A DNA stretch of 64,000 bases from Phallus indusiatus (lineage: Eukaryota; Basidiomycota; Agaricomycetes; Phallales; Phallaceae), in contig JAQFWX010000092.1 in NCBI GenBank assembly GCA_027605045.1, positions 160,339-224,338 on the forward strand. Reading direction: 5' to 3'. The position numbers and the translations under genes are program-made. A model generated the notes under the pieces. It searched no databases and was not told the origin of the DNA. It saw only the letters and a program-made list of their open reading frames with translations. Below, piece after piece: positions 37,509 to 49,098 of the stretch; within the stretch, counting starts at the first letter, position 1; each line of letters opens with the position of its first letter.

Positions 37509-38303
37509 CGGGATTAGTCCCAATTGGCGGATTATGATGGACCTATGACGACCTCCCAATTGACTCTTATCTGGGTATGCTATTAGTATTATCAGTACAT
37601 AGTTGGATTTCTATACAACGTTGTAGAACGGTCACTATTATTTGTATTTGCCAAGTTTATACTATAGAATAGAAATAGAGTCAAATTTGCCTATACTTGA
37701 GTCTTGCTCTTGCATGATTCGATTCAGAAAGATAAGCAAATGCATGTTAAATACCAGCTTTTGAGTCTATTGTATATAAATTCTAGATAATACCACATAA
37801 GGCCAAGTCTGAACTTGCTGCCTGGCAGATATGGTCGGATAATGCATAGCTCCGGTTTCTTACAGATGTTGCGCGCGTGTATAAATTGTTTTTCCCTATA
37901 AATTATAGAAAGGCTTCAATCCCATTCTGGTCCCTTCCGCTGCGACATTATTAAGGAACCATGTTCAGTTCCCCGTTAATTTGTTCCAAACCAATTAAAA
38001 CTTTGTAACTCGTTCCAGATTCTTAGAATTCGGAAGGCCCGTCGAATGGAACCGTTCACCTTGGAAACCAAACTAGGTGTATGAACATTTATCGACACAA
38101 CCCGACATTCCAGGAACGCTGGCTATTTGCAATTCATTGATTCATTAAAATTATATAATCTTCAGTTGAAGTTATATAAAGATGAGATGAAGTAGGGTAT
38201 AATGGTATTCACCTATCTAGGATTTCGAACCAAGCTGATTTCTGTGAAAATCATTCAATGCAGGTCTCTCAAAATGGTAATCCAACCAGTCGATGATGTA
38301 CTT

Positions 38304-39933
38304 ATGGCTAACAAAACATCAGCAACACGAAGCTCATCAAGTTCTCTGGCCGCGTTGACTGTGCTGTTGTATGACTATGGTTCGTGCATGAGTAGCTTTA
38401 TTTAATACTACTACTGACTATTTTTTTTTCGAAGTATTAGTAATCGAAGATGAGGTTTGACTTAACCATTCGAATTTAACGGAATTCCTGATAATTGATT
38501 CCTGAAATTCTGGAAGGTCGAATTCGTTTGGAAACTCTCATGGTCATTTGGAAAAGTCTTATATCTTGCGGTTTGCTCCCCGTTTATGAAGCTTAAGAAC
38601 TAAAGTAGATGATACTTGCATATTTTTAGAACCGTTACATTGGAACGAGCGCACTACTCTTTAGCACAATCGGTAACGTCTGTTCCTGCATGAATTACGG
38701 TTTGACTTACAATGCAAACGACAATTATAAGAGTTGTTTGAAGGTTTTTCGAGACTTGTCAGTTTCTTACTATTTTCCCTTTGATTTTAGCTTCATCTCT
38801 GATTTTTTGTAGTCGTGAGTAAAGTGGCATATATCAGTCGGTCGTCCAGAGCTCTTACACCGAAGCTCAGTTGCGCCGCTGTGGTTCAATATCGTACTTG
38901 GATGTAAGGTGATCAACAGTGCAATTAAGCCCACATGCTGAGATTCTGAACTTCCAGGCACTGGACAATCCTCTGTGTTATGGAAGGTGAAAGTTCACAT
39001 CTTTATCTCGTCCATCAGAATGAACATCCATTCTTCTTAATATACTAGTATTACTCCTGGCACGAGTACGTCATTTATTCATTCGTTTAGGCTACTTAAC
39101 TCATTTATATGTATCCATTCAATTAGGTATACGCTATCTATAATCGAAATAAGTGGCTCCTTGCGTCGCTAATTATCTTATTTCTAATCGAGTTTGGAAT
39201 AACGATGGTTTTTTTTTATGCTGAGAACAACACTAGTACGAATTAAATTACGTCTAAAGATATTACCTATGTTTTACTAAATCGTTACAATTACGAACAG
39301 CGATCACTAAGACGACTAAGCCTACCATCTCAAATTGTTTTTATCAATCAAGTCATACCCCTCTCGTCAATGCCTTTGAGATATGGTTTCCTCTTTTTCT
39401 ATATGTATTTGTGCTTTTTATGCTGATGGTGTATAAAGCGTGGAGTGTATACAGAGAAGATAAACCGGGGTGGTTTTATCAATCTATCGTCCGCGATTGG
39501 TAGGTATATCAAATATGCACGACAGTTCACGCTAACGTTCATATCATCTAGCTTGAAATATTATTTCTCGTACGTCGTTTCCTATTCTGCTCCCATTGAT
39601 TTGCTCAATGTATTTCAGAGTTTTCCTTGTAGTTGCTTGCAATTTCACGTTTCATATCTTCGTTCCGGCTACCAATCCTCAGTGGTCATTACCGTAAGTC
39701 GTGAAAGCTAAAACAAGAAGGATCCTATTCTAATATCCGCACCCAGCTGGCTGTCCACAATTCCGGTTGTTGTAGCTAGCCGTTTATTTCTCAACACTCG
39801 TCGGGCTTACTACAAGGAACGCGCATTCCCATCCCTTCATATTACAACTCCATTAATGACCGAGCCTTCATGTATCATGAAGCCCTCCGGCGGTCCTTCA
39901 GAAACTCGCGCCTTTGAAAATACTGTTTATTAA
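38304..39933 (+). CDS. DUF6533-type multi-pass membrane protein, copy A
   Basis: A multi-exon gene. MANKTSATRSSSSSLAALTV, LLYDYVLVIEDEVEFVWK and LSWSFGKVLYLANRYIGTSA come from four short exons joined by introns with matching phase, for example CTTGCG|gtttgc to ttttag|AACCGT. This is the N-terminal DUF6533 signature (YDY, DEVE-WK, L-NRY). Further on are VYKAWSVYREDKPGWFYQSI, VRDW and, after two introns, WLSTIPVVVASRLFLNTRRA followed by a Ser/Pro/Thr tail ending FENTVY-stop. These are the expected C-terminal helices of that mushroom-specific family, whose function is unknown. The exons between about 38690 and 39360 were not resolved and contain stops, so decay cannot be excluded. Confidence 0.6.
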
Positions 39934-40152
39934 CAAGGACCTTTGCTCTATCGTAATTTAATTCAAGTACATTCTCCGCCGAACATGATAAATCGCAAGA
40001 TTGTAATTCTCGTATTGGACTTGTATCAGAAGCTATAGAGATTTAGCGAAACGCTCTATTTCCCTGCACCAAGCAGGGCTTTGGACGTCATTCAGAAGCA
40101 AAAATCTGGTGGTGAATCTGAGTACAAAATAGTGCAGCATGCCGTGACGGCA

Positions 40153-40420
40153 AGATTAGTTGTACTAATGACCTTGCATCGTTATTAGAATTACCTCCAC
40201 CATATAGTTAAATTTATTCATTCACTCTATCCTCAGTGAGCTATATATCACTCGCAACTGCCGCGGTGATATATACTCTATAAAGCAGAACGCTCATCGG
40301 ATAGTCTCAAAGGCATCTCTCTGAGAACTGAACGAAAGATTTTAGAAGGTCTCGATGTTCGTTTATCCTGGAAAGCCCATCATTGGCGTGAAGTGCTTTG
40401 ACGCGAGATTCAATCCGTTG
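40153..40420. other. Unique spacer between the two duplicate copies
   Basis: About 268 bp with no counterpart on the outer sides of either copy and no gene. It contains an AT-rich stretch with the gatatatactctataaag motif. Confidence 0.6.
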
Positions 40421-40703
40421 AGGGTGAGTCTCCATACACTGGGTTATTCATACGCATTGGTAGTCATGCAAAAGCGGTTCAGGACGTCCGGACCAGGCTA
40501 TGGAGAGAGAATTCTCCCCATCTCCGGAGGCGATGTATTATATAGCACGATTCCAAGGCTAACCCAATCCCCTGGTATATAATGGCAGCGAGTAGAGACT
40601 GGTTAGTATCTACAGAAGTAGTTGGGCACGTACTGGAAGGTACTAGAGCAGAAACAACAGCCTAGTTCCGGCGACGATCTCCTCCACTCAGATGGGTTTT
40701 CGG

Positions 40704-40710
40704 TATATAA
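40704..40710 (+). promoter_or_regulatory. TATA box of the copy B secreted-protein gene
   Basis: tatataa about 90 bp upstream of the ATG at 40796. It lies in the segment deleted from copy A, so the two copies differ in promoter structure. Confidence 0.55.
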
Positions 40711-40795
40711 AATCCACCATCCACCAGTCCTCGACCTCAACGATAACTTTTGAACCTTCAACAATACCTTACACCTCTTTTTAATTTCTACTACC

Positions 40796-41198
40796 ATGTT
40801 GTTCCCTCATTTCTATCCCTTTGGCTTTCTCTGCAACATTCGCTTTACCGACCCCGAAATTGCCTCTTGGTGTTGCGTTTCGCGGTATCGCATCCCGCGC
40901 TATTATATCTCGACAATTCAGTAGTGAACTTGGGTTCGACACTAATCCAAGGTGTTTCCACCAATACTTACATATAGAGAACGCTCTAGAAGATAGCGCA
41001 GATGATGACGGCGAGGAAGATGATGGCCCGAACGATGCAGTAGAAGGCTTTATCATTCAAGATTGCGCCATTTCGGTAAGCCTCGTCCTACATGTTTCCC
41101 TTGAACACATGTATCTACGGCGTTCTTACAATATTTGTTAGTGCCCTGCGGATGGACCCGATGACTTTAGGGTATTAGTTCCAATTGGCGGATCATGA
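40796..41198 (+). pseudogene. Small secreted protein, copy B, start region frameshifted
   Basis: The ATG and first codons (MLFP) match copy A. A 14-bp deletion relative to copy A then shifts the frame and destroys the signal peptide, and no other in-frame ATG precedes the conserved LPLGVAFRGIASRAIISRQF stretch. The rest is open. Exon 1 ends at ATTTCG, the intron is like copy A, and exon 2 encodes CPADGPDDFRVLVPIGGS-stop, longer than copy A. The second Cys of the CFYQC pair is Tyr here. It is a pseudogene unless a non-ATG start or different first exon is used. Confidence 0.7.
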
Positions 41199-41858
41199 TA
41201 ACCTATGATGAGATCCTAGGCGTCGACTGGGGCCGCTCCACAATAGCAAAGGTATATAAATAAGTCCGTCGACGACCTCCCAATTGACTCTTATCTGAGT
41301 ATGCTATTATGTACCACATAATGCCAGATCCGAACTTCCTGCCCAGATATGTTCGAATCTGGTCGGATAATGCATTTTCGATTTTTGCGACAAAATGTAT
41401 AGTTCCGGTTTCTTACAGGTGTTGCATGTATAAATTGTCTTGCCCTAGAATTATAGAAAGGCTTCAATCCCATTCTGGTCCCTTCCGCTGCGACCTTAAG
41501 CAGACATGTTCAGTTCCGCGCTATTTTGTTCCAAACCAATTAAAATTCTGTAACTCGTTCCAGATTTTTAGAGTTCGGAAGCCCTGTCGAATGGAATCGT
41601 TGGAAACCAAACTAGGTGTATGAACATTTATCGACAAGTAGCTCATACAACCCTACATTCAAGGAACGCTGGCTATTTGCAATTCATTGATTCATTAAAA
41701 TTATATAATCTTCAGTTGAAGTTATATAAAGATGAGATGAAGTAGGGTATAATGGTATTCACCTATCTAGGATTTCGAACCAAACTGATTTTTGTGAAAA
41801 TCATTCAATGCAGGTCTCTCAACATGGTAATCCAACCAGTCGAGGATCATCCTGACTT

Positions 41859-43391
41859 ATGGCTAACAAAACATCAGCAACACGAAGCTCTTCTCTGGCC
41901 GCGTTGACTGTGCTGTTGTATGACTATGGTTCGTGCATGAGTAGCTTTATTTAATACTACTACTGACTGTTTTTTTTTCGAAGTATTAGTAATCGAGGAT
42001 GAGGTTTGACTCAATCATCCGAATTTAACGGAATCCCTGACTCCCGGAATTCTGGAAGGTCGAATTCGTCTGGAAATTTTCATGGTCATTTGGAAAAGTC
42101 TTATATCTTGCGGTTTGCTCCCTGTTTATGAAGCTTAAGAACTAAAGTAGATGATACTTATTTTTAGAACCGTTACTTTGGAACGAGCGCATTACTTTAT
42201 AGCACAATCGGTAACGTCTGTTCCCGCACGAATTACGGTTTGACTTATGTAAACGACAATTATAAAAGGTTTTTCGAGACTTGTCAGTTTCTTACTATTT
42301 TCCCTTTGAATTTAGCTTCATCTCTGATTTTTTGTAGTCGTGAGTAAAGTGGCATATATCAGTCGGTCGTCCAGAACTCTTACAACCGAAGCTCAGTTGC
42401 GCCGCTGTGGTTCAATATCGTACTTGGACGTAAGGTCATTACAATGCAATTAAGCCTATCTGTTGAGATTCTGAACTTCCAGGCACTGGACAATCCTCTT
42501 TTGTATAGAAGGTGAAAGTTCACATCTTTATCTCGTCCATCATAATGAACATCCATTCTTCTTAATATAGTATTACTCCTGGCACGAGTACGTCATTTAT
42601 TCATTCGTTTAGGCTACTTAACTCATTTATATGTATCCATTCAATTAGGTATACGCTATCTATAATCGAAATAAGTGGCTCCTTGCGTCGCTAATTGTCC
42701 TATTTCTAATTGAGTTTGGAATAACGATGGTTTTTTTTTATGCTGAGACCAACACTAGTACGAATTAAATTACGTCTAAAGATATTGCTCATGTTTTACT
42801 TAATCGTTACAATTACGAACAGCGATCACTAAGACGACTAAGCCTACCATCTCAAATTGCTTTTATCAATCAAGTCATGCCCCCCTTGTCAATGCCTCTG
42901 AGATGTGGCTTCCTCTTTTTCTATATGTAATTATGCTTTTTACACTGATGATGTATAAAGCGTGGAGTGTATATAGAGAAGATAAACCGGGGTGGTTTTA
43001 CCAATCTATCGTCTGCGATTGGTAGGTTTTCAAATATGCACGACAGCTTATGCTAAAGTTCATATCATCTAGCTTGAAATATTATTTCTCGTACGTCGTT
43101 TCCTATTCTGCTCCCATCGATTTGCTCAATGTATTTCAGAATTTTCCTTGTAGTTGCTTGCAATTTCGCGTTTTATATCTTCGTTCCGGCTACCAATCCT
43201 CAGTGGTCATTACCGTAAGTCATGAAAGCTAAAGCAAGAAGGATTCTCTAATATCCGTACCCAGCTGGCTGTCCACAATTCCGGTTGTTGTAGCTAGCCG
43301 TTTATTTCTCAACACTCGTCGGGCTTACTACAAGGAACGCGCATTCCCATCCCTTCATATTACAACTCCATTAATGACCGAGCCTTCATGA
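41859..43391 (+). CDS. DUF6533-type membrane protein, copy B (possibly decaying)
   Basis: Same exon layout as copy A: MANKTSATRSSSLAALTV, LLYDY, VLVIEDE-VEFVWKFSWSFGKVLYLA and NRYFGTSALLYSTI, and the C-terminal VVVASRLFLNTRRAYYKERA. Upstream ATGs that are in frame in copy A are out of frame here, which supports the MANKTS start in both. A 7-bp deletion after TEPS creates TGA at 43389-43391, trimming about 18 residues from the tail. Middle exons are unresolved as in copy A. Confidence 0.5.
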
Positions 43392-43592
43392 AGCCCTCCG
43401 GCGGTTCTTCAGAAACTCGCGTCTTTGAAAGTACTGTTTATTAACAAGGACCTTTGCTCTATTGTAATTTAATAAGTTATAGAGATTTAGCGAAACGCTC
43501 TATTCCCTGCACCGAGCAGGGCTCTGGACGTCATTCGGAAGCAAAAATCTGGTGGTGAATCTGAGTACAAAATAGTGCAGCATGCCGTGACG

Positions 43593-44060
43593 AACATCAT
43601 GTTCATCGCCAGTTTCTTTCACATTATATACCGATTGTTCTCGTTCGCAATTTATCCAGTCTTTCGGTCATTATTTATTATAAAAATTGGTTCATTACCG
43701 TTCAAAAAAAAACGATTAAGCATTCCGCAAGGGTAATCGATATTATACACACCGTCTTGCAATGAACACTTGTACGCGACGATGTTCTGGACTGGGTCAC
43801 GTCGGTACCAACTGAGATTTAAAGATACATAATTATGGGTATAATAGATCCTCACTAGTGCACTAGTCACTCGTTCACTGGAGGATGGTCTGATTAACGA
43901 ACCGATCTGTTGATAGCGGACAACAAAAACTAAGTGCAGGGAACCACCGAAATTGAACGGTGCTCGTGGATTTACTATTTTTACATCGGTATATTATAGA
44001 AAAAAGTTCAGCCCAGTATGCATTGTAGTAGTATGTACACTAGGAAATGCGTTCGTATAT
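43593..44060. other. Intergenic right of the duplication
   Basis: AT-rich, no gene found. The 43652-43870 ORF has no motif. Confidence 0.5.
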
Positions 44061-45742
44061 TCATTCGTCCAAGTGCACACCATTGCCGTTAGTAGCTGTT
44101 GAATTGTCATGCCCGTTTGTGCCGTTCGTACCATTCGTGGCACCGTTGCGTCGTACGTGTCCGTTATGATAGTCCGAGTCATCTGGAGGAGGCGCTTTCC
44201 TATCACCATAGAATTCCAGAGGTAGACTAGGACTGTCGTATTCGTCCGTAGTGAGCTGAATCGGAACTGTTTTTTTAGCTTCTAGGAGTTGACCGCTGCG
44301 AGGGTTCGGCGGAACAACTGAAAGCACAATAGAATCCTACCATAACTCGGTTCAATTATAATTGTTAAACACGTTCTATGCTAGAAACGTACCTGAACGG
44401 TGACCTCAGCCACCGAAAATCCACCACAAACGATGTCTTTATTGGCTTTAACAGTTCCAATCCATTCATAAGCAGCCCACCCTTCTCTTTCAGAATTACT
44501 TCCAAGACTTGCCGTTTCTCCAGCATTCGTTGACGGCGCGCCGTCCGTCGTTGGACGACGGACAGTGTTTTTCATCCAGAGGTTATCAGAAGGTGGAGCC
44601 GCCGTTAACTCGCCCTCTCCGATGACAAACGTTCTCCAAAGGGAAATGTTTGATTTGGTCATGAACGATACATGTCGGGTGAGATATACACGGATGGCGG
44701 ATTTGTCCCTCTTTGAAGGCGCAAAGGGAGCTAAGAGTGCTGCACTGCGTGAGGTGACGGCGACGCGGAATGGGATTGGTCGAGTGAGAGGATAGGTACC
44801 CGGCGGTGGGAGGAATAGCTAAAAACACACATTTAATAACATATGAGTCAAGGGACAACGGTTAAGAACGCTGGGTTATACGGACTCGCCAAATGATAGG
44901 GTCTTGTTCTTTACTCTTTCCACCGGCCCTATGTTGCATTTCTACTTCAAAGGCGGTGCTAGGCTGCGTTGAGGGCTGTCTTCCGGGTTTTGAACGAGGA
45001 AGATAGGTGAATTCGGTAGTCAAGTTGCTATTTTTTTTTTGACAGGGGTATTAGATTGATGGCAAGCAACAAAGTGTAGTAGCTTACCCGTGTCCTAACT
45101 TTTCTTTCAGTGAATTTTGCGTGGCGCGCTCAATATCGATAACAATCTCATATTTAATGCGTGTCTTTTGACCTGGCGTTCCTCCTTGAACATCATAGAA
45201 TGTATAAAGGAAGCTTGGCGGCAATGGTCCCGTTTTGCCATTCAAAGTGTAGTTGGCGGGTAAAGTGATGTCAATGGGCAAGACGTTTGGACAGGGCTCT
45301 TGCCGAGACTTGTCCCACAAAGTGAATGGCATTTCAATCAAGACATCGTACGAGCTGCCATACTCTGCAAGAGACTTGCATTTGACATATGCATGGACCT
45401 AGGAAGAGCGAGTTAAGATCATAATCATTTTTTATTTTATTTGATCTAAGCGAAATCAACCTTGATATTGACACTGGTGATATCATGGAGACTCTCCGAC
45501 TCAAGCGTGACTGCACCGAGAATGGTGCTCTGTCGACCGTAGATGGGGAGCTCGACGCCCGCAGGCTGGTCAAACAGAGTCAAGGCGATATTGCCTGATT
45601 TTTTGACCCAGTCTCGGAGATCCGCACGGGGCAACCTGGACCGGCCGAGAGTCTGCTCGCCGTTGACAGGACGGGCAGTGTATGACGGAATATCCACCGT
45701 CGATGCGCCGGGGACGTACGAAGGCGGTGAAGCTGTGGACAT
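44061..45742 (-). CDS. Arrestin-domain protein
   Basis: Five or six exons, about 480 residues. MSTASPPSYVPGASTVDIPS begins a Ser/Pro-rich leader with PPSY. The arrestin N-domain follows: GVELPIYGRQSTILGAVTLE, IKVHAYVKCKSLAEYGS, MPFTLWDKS, PIDITLPANYTLNGKTGPLP and PSFLYTFYDVQGG. The C-domain contains FEVEMQHRAGGKSKEQDPII, LFLPPPGTYPLTRPIPFRVA, and VYLTRHVSFMTKSNISLWRT. The tail is rich in Gly, Asn and Thr (RNGATNGTNGTNGHDNSTAT). Fungal alpha-arrestins recruit ubiquitin ligases to plasma-membrane transporters for endocytosis; I see no clear PPxY ligase-binding motif other than the N-terminal PPSY. That job is therefore an inference from the fold. Confidence 0.75.
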
Positions 45743-46145
45743 TACTTGCTCTGGCTCTAGTGGAGAGAAAGGGAAAAGTGTGAGTGTGAGTGTGTGAGAC
45801 TAGCACCAACTTGGATTATAAATTTGGTTTCGGTCTCAAATGGACTCACCACCGGAGTCTCAGGCTGGGGGCACTGCGCATTACACACATGCAACAATAT
45901 CAGTATGGTAATAATAATACACTCTTCTTTTGATTTATTTCTTGAATTAATAAATATATTTGCTTTGACCAAGGAGATTTTCTCGAAATCAGGGGTCCGC
46001 ACCAAACTCGCCGGGCGAGACGGCACCAAGTACACCGGATACTCCGCACCACTTTCACACACACAGTCTAAGTATATTCCATTCATTTAGTCTAACAATT
46101 CCAATGATCTTCTTTTCGACTTGCATCTTCCACATGATTTTTTAT
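45743..46145. other. Intergenic between arrestin and TPI genes
   Basis: Contains a short gtgtgagtgtgtgag run near the arrestin start and the TPI 3' flank. The ORFs at 45757-46090 on both strands lack support. Confidence 0.5.
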
Positions 46146-47280
<1,135 letters not shown>

Positions 47281-47627
47281 GGCTTTGGTTTATGATTTAG
47301 GTTGGGGTTGTTTACAAGACGAAAATAAAGAATTAGCCGGAGTTCGAAATAGTGTTGACTCTATTGGAAATCACACTAAACGTCGATGTTTCTTATCGAC
47401 CATGTCTTTACTATATTGTCTATCATTTAATCCGGAAATCTGCACTCAATTACTCCTGACATCGACCAGCACAGCATACTCCTAAAATACTGAGATTGAC
47501 CTGTCAAATCACGAAAACAATAGTCGGAGTCACAATTCTGGCACTGTTTTCGTCATCTTAGTCGGCTCAACTCAAGCCAACACGCCCCCGCCGCGGCTAG
47601 ATTCTTATTCCCTTTTTCTTTTCAATC

Positions 47628-48696
47628 ATGTCTTTACTCTCTAAATTTAAAAGTACCGCGGCGAAGGCTGGTGTTCAAGCTACTACGTTTATTAAAGCTG
47701 GAGCGGAGAAGGCCGCCTCGGAATCTCGTGATTTGATGCAAGGATTTACTTTACCCGGGGAATCGGAGAAAGCTGCAAAGATTTTGAAGAGTTTCTTAGG
47801 TATGGTTATAAGCCTCATGCTTTTTAAATCTCGAATGTTGACTCTTACTTCTGACAGCTAATCCTGGAGATCCTGGGTCGGCTCTTAACTCGATTCCAAA
47901 AGCCGTTCTTCAACGTGCCAGAGGTACGCAAACACCATTAATTATAATAATAAATCCTTTCATTCCAAACAACCCACTAGGTCTTGCTGTATTCCAGGTC
48001 ATCAAAGCCGGTTTCGTATTCTCAGGCAAAGCAGGTTCAGGTCTCGTCATCGCCCGACTCCCAGACGGCTCCTGGTCCGCTCCATCTTGCATCGCGACCG
48101 GCGGTGTCGGCTGGGGTCTTCAAATCGGCGCAGACATCACCGATATAGTTATCGTTCTCAACTCGGAGGATGCTATGAAAGCGTTTTCAATCGGCGGGAA
48201 CGTTACTATTGGAGGGAACATTAGTGCCACCGCCGGTCCTGTTGGAACGGGAGGTGCCGTTCAAGCTAGTCTCGCACATCCTGCTCCAATGTTTTCGTAT
48301 TCGAAATCCAAAGGTAAGAGAGAGTGTATCGTCGTGCTTTATATTTCTCAAGGATCTTACATGCCATTACAAAGGTCTATTTGCTGGGCTAAGTCTAGAA
48401 GGCACCGTTTTAATCGAACGAAAAGACGCAAACCGCGATTTCTATGGATCGACCGTCTTAGCTCGTGATATCTTAACAGGTCGTGTTCCTCCCCCAGAAG
48501 CCGCCAGCCAACTATATGAAGTCATCGAGGTACGTTTCCCATATAAACTAGTAGGAATCTCATCGTTCTAATTATGTAGGCTGCAGAAGGTTTGGACGAA
48601 TCCGGATTCCCAGAAGCAGCTTATATTCCTGGAGAAGCAGGTGAACACTTGGATCCTCGTTCGGCTGGAACAGTTTTCGACGCAGATCATCATTGA
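47628..48696 (+). CDS. SYLF-domain protein, Ysc84/Lsb3 (SH3YL1) type, without SH3
   Basis: Six exons encode about 270 residues. MSLLSKFKSTAAKAGVQATT, SEKAAKILKSFL, NSIPKAVLQRARGLAVFQVI, KAGFVFSGKAGSGLVIARLP, APSCIATGGVGWGLQIGADI, TDIVIVLNSEDAMKAF, GGNVTIGGNISATAGPVGTG, YSKSKGLFAGLSLEGTVLIE and RKDANRDFYG cover the whole SYLF domain. The domain binds phosphoinositides and actin and works at endocytic patches together with Las17. The frame ends FDADHH-stop at 48694-48696, with no SH3 domain behind it. The same endocytic machinery is represented by the Bbc1-like gene at 34.8 kb, but the two are not clustered. Confidence 0.9.
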
Positions 48697-49098
48697 TCGA
48701 GGCTTGCTTGCTTATGTGGTCGCGTATTCACTTATCTCCTCTACATTGATTGATCGACATGTACGCTTGTTCTTGTTGTATCCTCCCCGCAAATTCATAC
48801 ATCTCTTTTTTGTTCACGCACAGATATCTCTCCTATCTCCTATCTCTTTCACCCCTCTTATCTTGTTCAGGGTTGTAAATATCTTATGAGCACACGTCAA
48901 AGTATTTATGTACATGCCAAATTTGCCAGCTTTCAATAAATAATCATATATTTCACGCACGAGACAAAGAACATACACAGACAGGCGGACAGACAGACAA
49001 ACTAAAAATACAGGGAAGTTTTTTAATTCTTCCTTCCTTTCCGGTTTCAATTCATTCAAAAAAAGACACAAAATTTCTCCCTTCTTTATCTTACACCT
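48697..49098. other. Convergent 3' intergenic region
   Basis: Lies between the Ysc84-type gene and Egt1. It contains a degenerate gaca/gacagg repeat near 48970-49005 and pyrimidine-rich stretches. No gene is seen. Confidence 0.55.

Larger units (their letters stand above)
36830..40152. repeat. Tandem segmental duplication, copy A
   Basis: Collinear with 40421-43592 at high nucleotide identity by eye, with scattered indels. It holds a small secreted-protein gene and a DUF6533 gene. Copy A has about 210 bp (around 37585-37795) absent from copy B. It lacks about 75 bp of promoter and 5' UTR sequence present in copy B just before the secreted-protein ATG. Confidence 0.9.
40421..43592. repeat. 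Tandem segmental duplication, copy B
   Basis: Second copy of the unit at 36830-40152, in direct orientation. It carries about 60-70 bp near 41210-41275 that copy A lacks, and many small deletions. Confidence 0.9.
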
